Below are positions 36,453 to 46,673 of a stretch of 64,000 bases of DNA, piece by piece; position 1 is the stretch's first letter; each line of letters begins with the position of its first letter. A model generated the notes under the pieces. The model was not told the DNA's origin. It worked only from the letters and a program-made list of their open reading frames with translations, and searched no databases. The stretch is from [Limnothrix rosea] IAM M-220 (GTDB lineage: Bacteria > Cyanobacteriota > Cyanobacteriia > Cyanobacteriales > MRBY01), in NCBI RefSeq assembly GCF_001904615.1, contig NZ_MRBY01000006.1:1-64000 (forward strand). The letters run 5' to 3'. The translations under genes and the position numbers were made by a program.

Positions 36453-38615
36453 TTAGAAAACGTTTGCTTCCTTGAGTTTTTTCTGTAAGTCAGGATCATA
36501 GAGTCGCTTATAGTTCCAGTAGTTTGCAAAGACAGCCTCAACGTAGCCTTTGGTTTCATTAAACGGAATTTGCTCCACAAAAAAGTCTGGGTCACTCGTA
36601 TCGAAGCGGCGCACCCATTTCGCCACATTACCGGGCCCCGCATTGTAGCTGGCGATCGCCAACATGGAATTATCATCATATTCGCGGTGGGTATAGCGGA
36701 GATACCATGTCCCAAACTGGATATTGTCTTCAGGATTATTGAGGGAATATTCCGTATCGTCAATCTGGTCGGCGATCCACTCCCCGGTGGCGGGCATCAC
36801 CTGCATCAAACCCGTTGCGCCAACGGGCGATTGGATTTCTTTTTCAAAGCGCGACTCTTGACGCATCAGAGACACCACCAAAAGAGGATTGAGTTCATTG
36901 TCAGCGGAATGTTTAAGAATCTGATCCGCGTAGGGAAATGGAAAGAGGGCATACCAATAATCAGGCCGTTGCCGTAGCTCTAACCACGCTTGGCGATCGC
37001 CCGGCTCATCCCGTTGACTCAAGCCCCAAATGGTATTGATACCCTTCAGATAGCGACCTTGGGTAAGTTTTAAGAGGCCAGCTGTAAACTCTTCTTCAAT
37101 GGTTAACTCTGGCTTGGCGGCCAACTCCATCTGGATTTCATTCCATGCATCAAAATCTTGGCCTAAACGATACAGCTCCTGAAATGTTTCGGAGCCAGCA
37201 GGCGGTAATGGTCTCGTTTTCGGGATCGCAAGGTTTGGCTGCAAATCGCGCACTGACGTAAAATTGCCCACATCCCAACCGAGCTGGACGGCCGATCGCC
37301 ATGCATAGTAGGACTCAGGATAATCGGCGATGACGGTATTAAATGCTTGTTCTGCTTCCTCAGGCCGATTGAGACGTTCTGCCCATTTCCCAATCCAAAA
37401 CACAGATTCGGCTGCTAAAGAATGGCTGGGAGTATTGACGGCGATCGGTTGCGCCCACTCCCAAGCTCGATCAAAACGGCCTTCCTTAGCGTAGCGCTCG
37501 GCCTGTTGCCAACGATATTCGCTAGTTGCCCCATGGCTTTTAAAACCATTGAGCGCCATTTTTCGCGCCTGGTCGGCAGATTGAGCACTGCCTAATTTTT
37601 CGAGAATATTGGCTTTACTGAATAGGGCTTCGGGGGCTTCTTCGGGAAATTTTTGGTAAGCCTGATCTAGATAAGCGAGAGCTTCGGTATCTTTGACTAA
37701 GGTTGCCAAACGACGTAGGCCTAAACCGGTTTCTTCGGCATCGGGAAATTTTTCAATGAGTGTGCGGTAGGCGCGGCGAGCGTTACGTTCTTCATTGCTA
37801 ATGTGAAAACCCCGCGCCACACGGTAGAGATTACGGGAAGTTGTGGGGGCTTTTTCGTAGGCTTTTGCGGCTTGACCATAGTCCCAACTGTCCCAGAAGC
37901 TATCACCGATCGCCTCCCAAACCTCTGGTGTGAGCTGATCACTGTAATTATTTACTAATCTTTCTCGTACTGTACCAATATCTGAAGCATCGGCATCGTA
38001 TAGTAACCGGGAAACTAAGAGCTTGAGCTGGTCGGGATTGTTGTCTAGCTGGGCACGGATGAGGGCTTGGGTGCGGGGATGGGCTGGATACTGGGCGATC
38101 GCCTGTTCGATATATTTGTCGTCATACTGGCTGAGACGATACAGCGCTTCGGCGGCGGCAGGACTTTCTGGATAACGCTTTAAAACTTGCTGCCATGTGG
38201 ATTGGGCAGCGGCGGGATCATTACTCAGTTCGTGGGCACGTCCGCGTTTAATGAAAATATGGGGTGCAAGAACTGGATAATCTTTTTCTAAATTTTCTAG
38301 CTGTTCTAGGGCGGCTCCCCCTTCATAGGCTTCGAGGTGCGCCATGGCCAAAAGATAGCGGGCGCGGCTTTGGTCTAAAAGGTTGTCTCCTGACGCGGCG
38401 ATCGCCTGTAGATCAGCTTGGCGAGACTCCGGCTCAGTATCAGCCAGCTCAAGTACTGCCGATGGAGAATTCGGGTCAATGTTTGCAGGATTGGCAGACT
38501 CCTTGGGCGACCAATTACGACCCTTTGTCGCGAGAATACTGACACCGAGTAATCCCGTTAAACATAAGCCGATAATGAAGGTCGGTGACCTGTAGTTGAC
38601 AGAAACCCGTTTCAT
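36453..38615 (-). CDS. slt: Soluble lytic murein transglycosylase with TPR-like superhelix
   Basis: Cleaves peptidoglycan glycan strands in the periplasm with formation of anhydromuropeptides. An N-terminal anchor (about residues 10-30) is followed by a ~500-residue alpha-superhelix of TPR-like repeats and a C-terminal SLT domain with the catalytic Glu in SLMRQESRF, then GATGLMQVMPATG and ASYNAGPGNVAKW. At 720 residues it resembles Slt70-type enzymes with the expanded helical region usual in cyanobacteria. It lies 91 bp upstream of sipA on the same strand. Confidence 0.93.
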   Translation of the reverse strand: MKRVSVNYRSPTFIIGLCLTGLLGVSILATKGRNWSPKESANPANIDPNSPSAVLELADTEPESRQADLQAIAASGDNLLDQSRARYLLAMAHLEAYEGGAALEQLENLEKDYPVLAPHIFIKRGRAHELSNDPAAAQSTWQQVLKRYPESPAAAEALYRLSQYDDKYIEQAIAQYPAHPRTQALIRAQLDNNPDQLKLLVSRLLYDADASDIGTVRERLVNNYSDQLTPEVWEAIGDSFWDSWDYGQAAKAYEKAPTTSRNLYRVARGFHISNEERNARRAYRTLIEKFPDAEETGLGLRRLATLVKDTEALAYLDQAYQKFPEEAPEALFSKANILEKLGSAQSADQARKMALNGFKSHGATSEYRWQQAERYAKEGRFDRAWEWAQPIAVNTPSHSLAAESVFWIGKWAERLNRPEEAEQAFNTVIADYPESYYAWRSAVQLGWDVGNFTSVRDLQPNLAIPKTRPLPPAGSETFQELYRLGQDFDAWNEIQMELAAKPELTIEEEFTAGLLKLTQGRYLKGINTIWGLSQRDEPGDRQAWLELRQRPDYWYALFPFPYADQILKHSADNELNPLLVVSLMRQESRFEKEIQSPVGATGLMQVMPATGEWIADQIDDTEYSLNNPEDNIQFGTWYLRYTHREYDDNSMLAIASYNAGPGNVAKWVRRFDTSDPDFFVEQIPFNETKGYVEAVFANYWNYKRLYDPDLQKKLKEANVF

Positions 38616-38969
38616 CTGAGCTGCCTCTAATAATCACGAATTTGATCATAGGCGATCGCCAGCCACTTCAGCCGTTGTTCAGCGTACTTTCCAGTAAAGT
38701 TAAGTGATTCATCGTGCATTTTTTACATTGCATCTCCATGGAAGCACGTAATTCATTATTTTTAAGGCCTTTCCCCCATCAGAGTGCTGGATTTGCACCT
38801 CAAATTTGATGACATCTACAACAAAACAACCATAGAGATTTCAGGAAAATTTTGGCCTAGAATTTTGGCAGAATCATAGTCTAATTTCTGATGTGTCTAA
38901 CCCATCACTCGTTAAGATTGCCCTAACAACTGCCGCTGCAACGTCACTTCACTTTTTTTTGACAACATC
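38616..38969. other. 354-bp divergent intergenic region
   Basis: Region between slt and the broken small membrane-protein gene, with one HIP1 site near 38653. I see no gene or repeat in it; promoters for both directions are expected. Confidence 0.5.
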
Positions 38970-39336
38970 ATGAAACAAGCCCCTTTCTTTGCCACCCTCG
39001 TCAACGGTGCTTCCCTTGTGCTTCTTGGCATCTGGGGATATCTCGATAGTGGTTCTCCCACGGCATTTATTCCAGTCGGTCTTGGCCTTGGCTTTTTTGT
39101 GCTTTCTCCGGGGGTCAAAAGTTACAACAAGGCGATCCGCCCATATTGTTGCGTTCCTTGCTTTAGTCACCTTAGCCGCTTTAATTCCACCTTTTTGGCG
39201 GGCGCTCAGTAACGGTAGCGGCGCAGGAATGTTACGCATTGGCATGATGCTACTTACAACCGCAGTGGCGTTGGGATTTTACGTCAAAAGCTTTATCGAT
39301 GCCCGGCGATCGCGACATAACACACCCGAAGCCTAG
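38970..39336 (+). pseudogene. Small four-helix membrane protein gene, frameshifted by one base inside a HIP1 site
   Basis: The start (MKQAPFFATLVNGASLVLLG; then GYLDSGSPTAFIPVGLGLGF) and end (FLALVTLAALIPPFW; MLLTTAVALGFYVKSFIDAR) lie in different frames. The junction reads AACAAGGCGATCCGCCCATATT; removing one C at 39137/39138 restores GCGATCGCC and the peptide NKAIAHIVAF, giving a continuous 121-residue protein with four hydrophobic helices. The family is a small uncharacterised membrane protein, distantly like TMEM14 in layout. Either a real recent frameshift or a base-call error. Confidence 0.8.
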
Positions 39337-40775
<1,439 letters not shown>

Positions 40776-40823
40776 TCATTTGTAGTTTGTTGAAGCACTA
40801 AACAAGTTTTACCTTCCATCATT

Positions 40824-40853
40824 CTCCTCGACTTTTGTTGGGGAGTTTTTTTT
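40824..40853 (+). terminator. Intrinsic terminator after por
   Basis: CTCCTCGAC pairs with GTTGGGGAG (two G-U pairs) over a short T-rich loop, followed by eight T residues. The rest of the 363-bp gap between por and the stomatin gene contains HIP1 sites and the opposing terminator at 41061, and no gene. Confidence 0.85.
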
Positions 40854-41060
40854 AGGTGGTTAGATTAATGATTCGGCGATCGCCGTTCTTCGAGGCCAGC
40901 CATGTCACTAATGGCATTGGACTATTCATTAAAGAATAAATTTTGCCAATCTATCGAGGCTTTTTTCTTAATTTCAAACTTGGAAATTGCCTTCGGCGAT
41001 CGCATCATTTTTGCACCTTCCCAAAAAACCTTGAACATATCCCCATTAATTTACTGACAC

Positions 41061-41091
41061 GAAAAAGTCCCCCTGACTCACTAGAGGGACT
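41061..41091 (-). terminator. Intrinsic terminator after the stomatin gene
   Basis: On the minus strand AGTCCCTC pairs with GGGGGACT (one G-U pair) and is followed by TTTTTC. It lies 48 bp past the stomatin stop codon. Confidence 0.75.
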
Positions 41092-41138
41092 TAAAGGAAT
41101 ATCAAAATACCCCAAAAAAATCTAAAAACCAAACACCC

Positions 41139-42134
41139 TTAAGAATGGCGATCCAACTTACCGAGACCAGCCTTGAGCGAAGCCATATCGCCATTGCCAT
41201 TCCCAATGACAGACTTAACACCCTCAAGGGTAGACATCATGCTATTGGGGTCGAGGAACATAACCTTACTACTGTCACTCGTACCAATCTTTTGACCCAT
41301 CTGGAGATATTCCTGAGCCAAAATAAACTGCAACGCTTCCTGAGCACCGGGATTGTTTTGTAGTTGCTGGGACACAATTTGCGTAGCCTGAGCTGTCGCC
41401 TGCGCCCGCAGAATTGCCTCTTGACGTTCCGCTTCTGCTCGCAGAAGAATAGCTTCTTTTTGTGCTTCCGCCTCAAGAATTGCCGCTTTTTTTTCTGCTT
41501 CTGCTTCAAGAACATTGGATTGAGCGCGACCTTGGGCGGAGTTGATCGCCGATTGCCGTTCACCTTCAGAAGTCAAAATAGACGCTCGTTTTTGCCGTTC
41601 TGCCGCCATTTGGAGTTCCATCGAATCCTGCACAGCTTTAGAGGGCATAATGTCGCGCAATTCCACACGGGTTACTTTGACACCCCAAGGGTCGGTAGAA
41701 ATATCCAGCTCACGGAGAAGTAATTCATTAATCTCTGTGCGGGCAGTGAAAGTTTCGTCGAGTTCGAGCTTACCCATCTCGGAGCGAATCTGGGTCAAAA
41801 CAAGGTTCACCATCGCCGACTGGAGATTTTCCACCTTGTAGTAAGCCTTATACATATCGACGATGCGCCAGTACACAACCGCGTCCACACTAATGGAAAC
41901 GTTATCGCGGGTGATACAAGACTGGGCGGGAACATCAAGGACTTTTTCGCGGGTAGTCTCGTGATAAACGACCTTATCAATAAAAGGCGTGACAAAATTC
42001 AGGCCGGGGCCAAGGGTTTTTTTGTAACTGCCGAGGCTTTCGATTAAATATTGATTTTTTTCGTTAACGATCTTGACGGAGCCAAACACGCCAAAGCCGC
42101 CAAATGCAAGAAGGACAAATATTAAAGGGTTCAT
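41139..42134 (-). CDS. SPFH/band 7 protein, stomatin (slipin) family
   Basis: Membrane-associated scaffold that forms large rings in membrane microdomains and often partners an NfeD protein or protease. The N-terminal hydrophobic hairpin (residues ~3-20) is followed by the SPFH domain ([49 protein letters not shown]), and an Ala/Glu-rich coiled coil (~180-255). At 331 residues it resembles the cyanobacterial slr1128 group. It has its own terminator and stands alone. Confidence 0.92.
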   Translation of the reverse strand: MNPLIFVLLAFGGFGVFGSVKIVNEKNQYLIESLGSYKKTLGPGLNFVTPFIDKVVYHETTREKVLDVPAQSCITRDNVSISVDAVVYWRIVDMYKAYYKVENLQSAMVNLVLTQIRSEMGKLELDETFTARTEINELLLRELDISTDPWGVKVTRVELRDIMPSKAVQDSMELQMAAERQKRASILTSEGERQSAINSAQGRAQSNVLEAEAEKKAAILEAEAQKEAILLRAEAERQEAILRAQATAQATQIVSQQLQNNPGAQEALQFILAQEYLQMGQKIGTSDSSKVMFLDPNSMMSTLEGVKSVIGNGNGDMASLKAGLGKLDRHS

Positions 42135-42495
42135 TGTTACCTGCCTCTATTTTTCTGGAAATGATAAGCAGTTGAGTATTTACTTTCAGCCTAACGTAGG
42201 TTTTTTAGCTGAGTGGATTCTGTAATTGAATCGTTATCTTTCACTTCAATTGGCGATCGCCCTATTCCTAAAATCCCAAGAATTGAGCTCCCCGAAAGTA
42301 AGATGCGTGGAGGCAGCAATAAATTGAGACTTATTACCCATGTGCTCATGTCTGCTGTAACGCATTTTTTTAGCTCAATGATCATTGTTTACCGGATTCA
42401 AAATTGATGGGTGTTGCTCGCCATTGATTATGGTAGCGACGTTCTAAGGCAGGAGAATATTGTTATGGTGTAAAAGTTCAAATTCCTAATTTGTA
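42135..42495. other. 361-bp divergent intergenic region
   Basis: Lies between the stomatin gene and rnc, with one HIP1 site near 42253. Neither a gene nor a structured RNA is apparent; it should carry both promoters. Confidence 0.5.
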
Positions 42496-43218
42496 ATGGC
42501 ACAGCTCCCTCCCCAACGACAAAAAAGTTTAGTGCGGCTAATGGAGCGACTAGGATTTTCAGACCATGCCCAGATTCGGTGGGATTTGTTAGATTTAGCT
42601 TTAACTCATCCGAGCATTTCCCCTGACCGAAACTATGAGCAACTGGAGTTTATTGGCGATGCCGTTGTCCGTTTAGCAGCCTCGGAAGTGCTTTATGCCC
42701 AATATCCCGATGAGCCTGTGGGGGAGTTTGCTGCTATTCGCTCTATTTTGGTCAGCGATCGCACCTTGGCAGAGTTTGCGGAGAGCTACAATTTTCAAAA
42801 GTTTTTGCTCTACCATGGCCACTACGAAAATGCGGGTCTCATTTCACTGTTGGCAGATGCTTTTGAGGCGACTCTCGGAGCTTTATTCCTTTCGACAAAT
42901 GACCTATCGTTGGTACATCCCTGGCTGGATGAACCTTTAAAAGCTAAAGCTGCTGAAATTAAACGCGATCCTGCCCGCCAAAACTATAAAGATGCTCTAC
43001 AGGTGTGGACACAGAGCGAACATCACACCTTACCGACCTATCGGGTCAAAAAAAATCTCCAGTCAAAAAGTGAGGAAGATTTCTTTTTCGCTGAAGTGTG
43101 GCTCAATGAAACGTTGCTAGCGTCAGGGTTAGGGCGGTCAAAAAAAGCTGCCCAACAAGCTGCTGCCCGCCAAGCCTACGAAAGGGCGATCGCCGAAACA
43201 CCACAGCCGAAACATTAA
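42496..43218 (+). CDS. rnc: Ribonuclease III
   Basis: Cleaves double-stranded RNA in rRNA processing and mRNA control. The catalytic signature YEQLEFIGDAVVRL (residue ~50) and the second acidic motif LADAFEATLGALF (~115) are intact, and a double-stranded RNA-binding domain occupies the C-terminal ~75 residues (NYKDALQVW to KKAAQQAAARQAY). At 240 residues it is full length. Converges with the hybrid kinase gene with a 21-bp gap. Confidence 0.95.
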   Translation: MAQLPPQRQKSLVRLMERLGFSDHAQIRWDLLDLALTHPSISPDRNYEQLEFIGDAVVRLAASEVLYAQYPDEPVGEFAAIRSILVSDRTLAEFAESYNFQKFLLYHGHYENAGLISLLADAFEATLGALFLSTNDLSLVHPWLDEPLKAKAAEIKRDPARQNYKDALQVWTQSEHHTLPTYRVKKNLQSKSEEDFFFAEVWLNETLLASGLGRSKKAAQQAAARQAYERAIAETPQPKH

Positions 43219-43239
43219 GGTTTTTGTTTTTTGGGCTGT

Positions 43240-45663
43240 TTAGGATGCTGCAGATAAGGTTTCTCGTTTCTGTTTTAGCTCTTTAACAACCTGGGCATAC
43301 ATAGCCTGAATGGTGGGTTCTAATGTCTGCGCTAGGGCAAAATTTTCGGCCTTGGCGTATTTCTCCATCATCTGGCATTGTTCACTCAGTTGCTGTGCTC
43401 CAAGGTAACGACTAGAGCCTTTTAACGCATGGACAGCGAAATTTAAGTCCTGTGCTGATTGGTCGGCGATCGCCTGACTCATTTTCACCATGTGCTTCTG
43501 GCTATCTTCAAGGTAATTGACCACCATGTCATCAATTAAGCCATAACTATCAACACCCGCCATCTCCAGCAAACTTTGCCACATTGACTCGTCGATTATC
43601 GATTGGGCTTGTTCTAAAGGCGCTTCCTCAGGAAGTCTAGAGTCTGTTGCCCTTACCGTCTTCCCCGGAGCGACCCTCCCAAGGGCATTATATTTTACGA
43701 GATCTGCTTCTAGATCCGGGTTGGCGGCGATCGCCACCCTTGAAACCAGCGGACATTCCAATAGAGCCTTCGCCAGATCCTTACTCTGCACAGGCTTCGC
43801 AATAAAATCATTCATCCCCGCCGTCAAACAAGCCTTCTTCTGTTCAGGCATCGCATTGGCCGTCATCGCAACAATCCAAGGTTTTTCCAGAGAATTACCC
43901 TCCTCACGGATACGCCTCGTTGCCGTAATACCATCCATTTCAGGCATATGCCAATCCATAAAAATCACATCATAGCTTTGTCTTGCTAACGCCTCAATCG
44001 CCTCTTGACCATTACCAACCGTATCAATGCGATAACCCAAACGCGCAAACATCAGAGCAGCCACCTGACAATTCACTTGGATATCCTCCGCCAACAGGAT
44101 TTTGAGAGGCACTTTTAGCTCCTTTAAAATCCCCTCCGCATTACGCAACCCCGATGAAGAAATAACATCCGGTTCCGGCATGGGAATTTCATCCGGAGTC
44201 GGCTCATCAAGGGGCAATAAAACCGTGAATTTACTCCCCAGACCCTCTTCACTCACAAGGGAAATTTCACCACCCATAATTTCGCAAATACGCTTACAGA
44301 TGACCAGACCAAGACCCGTGCCACCATAACGCCGAGTCACAGAATTATCCGCTTGGGTAAAGGCCTCAAACACATCGTCCTGCTTATCCTTAGGAATCCC
44401 AACCCCTGTATCTTTTACAGAAATTTGTAAATAGGGTTCATCTTCACGTTCGACAAAATCACACCTCAATGTCACGCTACCAAGATTCGTAAATTTGATG
44501 GCATTACTCAGTAGATTCAGTAAAATTTGCCGCACCCGGGTGATGTCACCTTTAATATATTTCGGTAAATTTTGATCAATAGAGTGATCCAACTGCAAAT
44601 GCTTACGACTAGCCTGCACCCCAATGATACTCATCGTTTCGTAGATACAACGGTGTAAATCAAAGGTTTGGATTTCTAGCTCAAGGCGGTTCGCTTCAAT
44701 TTTCGAGAAGTCGAGAATTTCATTAATAATGGTCAGGAGATTGTCACCGCTATGACGGATGGTATCGGCAAATTGATACTGCTCATCATCAAGCTTTGTA
44801 TCCATCAACAAACTACTCATGCCAATGATGGCATTCATTGGGGTTCGAATCTCATGGCTCATTGTGGCGAGAAATTCACTTTTTGCCCTAGTCCCCGCTA
44901 AAGCTTCATCGCGCGCCTCCGTTAAACCGGCAAGGGTTTCTTGCAGTTGGTCGGCCATTTTGTTGAAGGCGGCCACCATTTTGCCAAACTCGTCAACATG
45001 CAATTCTGGAATCCTTTGATCGAGGTTGCCTTCGCTTAGTTCAAGGGCAAATTCATTTAATGATTTGATGGGCGATCGCACAAAACGACTAAAGAGAAGA
45101 TAGGTCAAAAAAGCAAGTAACGCACTAACGCTGATGGAGATAAAAATCATCGAAATGACACCACGCCGTATTTGAGCATCAATGATGGCCGTGCTATAAC
45201 CGAGGCGAATTTCCCCGAGAAGAACATCCGCCGCAATAATGGGTTGCCGAATTTCATAGATATTTGGTCGTTGCTGCAACCGTTCTAAAAACACCAGAAT
45301 ATTTTGGTGGTTAATGGTTTGCTCGTTGGTGAGTTGCGCAACAATAGGTTTTTCTTGGTTGAGATAACGGGTCAGTGCCGTTTGATTCGCGTCGAGTACG
45401 ACACTGTAAAGAATCTCATCATCGACGCTAGCTTGGCGCATTAGGCGCTCTAAAGTCAAAAAATCAGCATCTAAAATTGCCTCGGGACTCACTCCCCCCA
45501 AAAACGCCGCTTCATCTAACACCTTTTGTTCTAAGGCTCGGTATTGGGATCGCCCAGACCAATAAATCGATCCTAAACCAAATAATAGTTGCACAACCAA
45601 GACGAAACCGCTGGTCATGGTGAGGTATTTTAGGGTTAGATTTTCGCGAAACTTTTCAAACAT
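43240..45663 (-). CDS. Membrane hybrid histidine kinase with receiver and HPt domains
   Basis: Complete multistep phosphorelay protein. Two membrane helices (about residues 12-32 and 168-192) flank a ~135-residue periplasmic sensor; then HAMP (~195-250), DHp with FLATMSHEIRTPMN (His ~266), ATPase (NLLSNAIKFT; DTGVGIPKD; GTGLGLVI), receiver (FMDWHMPEMDG, Asp ~569) and HPt with AVHALKGSSRYLG (His ~746). I choose ATG at 45663, which overlaps the stop of the upstream lipoprotein gene by one base (TAATG); the longer frame would overlap by 31 bp. This coupling suggests the lipoprotein delivers the signal. The HPt output target, perhaps the neighbouring receiver-EAL protein, is inference. Confidence 0.92.
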   Translation of the reverse strand: MFEKFRENLTLKYLTMTSGFVLVVQLLFGLGSIYWSGRSQYRALEQKVLDEAAFLGGVSPEAILDADFLTLERLMRQASVDDEILYSVVLDANQTALTRYLNQEKPIVAQLTNEQTINHQNILVFLERLQQRPNIYEIRQPIIAADVLLGEIRLGYSTAIIDAQIRRGVISMIFISISVSALLAFLTYLLFSRFVRSPIKSLNEFALELSEGNLDQRIPELHVDEFGKMVAAFNKMADQLQETLAGLTEARDEALAGTRAKSEFLATMSHEIRTPMNAIIGMSSLLMDTKLDDEQYQFADTIRHSGDNLLTIINEILDFSKIEANRLELEIQTFDLHRCIYETMSIIGVQASRKHLQLDHSIDQNLPKYIKGDITRVRQILLNLLSNAIKFTNLGSVTLRCDFVEREDEPYLQISVKDTGVGIPKDKQDDVFEAFTQADNSVTRRYGGTGLGLVICKRICEIMGGEISLVSEEGLGSKFTVLLPLDEPTPDEIPMPEPDVISSSGLRNAEGILKELKVPLKILLAEDIQVNCQVAALMFARLGYRIDTVGNGQEAIEALARQSYDVIFMDWHMPEMDGITATRRIREEGNSLEKPWIVAMTANAMPEQKKACLTAGMNDFIAKPVQSKDLAKALLECPLVSRVAIAANPDLEADLVKYNALGRVAPGKTVRATDSRLPEEAPLEQAQSIIDESMWQSLLEMAGVDSYGLIDDMVVNYLEDSQKHMVKMSQAIADQSAQDLNFAVHALKGSSRYLGAQQLSEQCQMMEKYAKAENFALAQTLEPTIQAMYAQVVKELKQKRETLSAAS

Positions 45664-46649
45664 TATGATTCTGGTGCAGACTTGACATCCCAAGTTTTCA
45701 GTTCCAGTCTTTCAATTAGTTGGTCTAGTGCGCCATAGTCAACGGCAGGCTCAAAAGATTCGATACCAATGGCAGTGAGGGCTGGATGATCCGATGGTAC
45801 GTTGAGTAATGCTTCCTGTACCGAATTCTTTAGATCTTGATCAACATGGGGAAGCGCGGCGATCGGCCACTCAGGGTATAGAGCCGTTGTATGTTCGTAG
45901 AAAAAACCATCATTAATGGGTTCTAAAACCCTTAATTCATCCTTACTTGCAATTAAACCGGTGCGCACCATTTTTTCCAGTTGACCGGTACGAATAAAAC
46001 CAAAATCAAGGGTGCCATTTAAAACTCCCAACACGATGTTGTCTTGGGACTTGTTTTCTGTAAACGACGCAAAATCTGCATAGGGATCAATGCCACGCTC
46101 TAGCAAATGAAACACCTGAAACGTACAACCGGCAGCAGCCGTCTGGAAATTCACACAGGCACCACGCTTGCCTCGCAAATCTTCTAGGGTTTCAATATCG
46201 CTCTCTGCTTCCACGACAATTAACCCACTAAATTGTGTCCCTGTTCGGGGACGAGAATGGGTCACAAGAAACTCTGTACCATGCAAACGCCTCACCTGCA
46301 CAGCGGACAAGGGATTGGTCGTCGTAAAGTCAATGGCCTTTTGGGCAACTTTTGAAAACTGGGTGTCTTGGGTTAGGGATACTAGCTCAAATTCTTGGTC
46401 TAAGGTTGTTTCAAGATATTCGACTAAGGGACTATAACGTTGATTCACTGATACGGCACTGTCGATACTCAGGATACCGAGTTTAATTGTTTTTTCCTCT
46501 GACAAAGTTGGTGTTGGTATTACTTCTTCTGATGGCTGAGAAATGGGTGCTTCAATGTTGTTTTGCAGCGGTTGGCAAGCAGAAAGTATGGGTAGGGCGA
46601 TCGCCACAAAAACAGAAAATATAGCACACTGATTCGTCGAAAAATCCAT
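45663..46649 (-). CDS. PhnD-like periplasmic solute-binding lipoprotein
   Basis: Signal peptide with lipobox LSAC (Cys ~25), so a lipoprotein. The mature part is a two-lobed solute-binding domain of the phosphate/phosphonate (PhnD) type: IKLGILSIDSAVSVNQRYSP, LVEYLETTL, DFTTTNPLSAVQVRR, DLRGKRGACVNFQTAAAGC, LNGTLDFGFIRTG. No transporter permease or ATPase is near; instead the next gene, overlapping by one base, is a membrane hybrid kinase. That arrangement points to a ligand-presenting sensor component. The ligand is unknown. Confidence 0.85.
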   Translation of the reverse strand: MDFSTNQCAIFSVFVAIALPILSACQPLQNNIEAPISQPSEEVIPTPTLSEEKTIKLGILSIDSAVSVNQRYSPLVEYLETTLDQEFELVSLTQDTQFSKVAQKAIDFTTTNPLSAVQVRRLHGTEFLVTHSRPRTGTQFSGLIVVEAESDIETLEDLRGKRGACVNFQTAAAGCTFQVFHLLERGIDPYADFASFTENKSQDNIVLGVLNGTLDFGFIRTGQLEKMVRTGLIASKDELRVLEPINDGFFYEHTTALYPEWPIAALPHVDQDLKNSVQEALLNVPSDHPALTAIGIESFEPAVDYGALDQLIERLELKTWDVKSAPES

Positions 46650-46673
46650 AAAACCCCAACTAAGATCTAGAAA

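Noticed and set aside
44840-44860. GGTTCGAATC resembling a tRNA T-arm
   Set aside because: It lies inside the hybrid kinase gene (antisense strand of a conserved DHp region) and no cloverleaf surrounds it.
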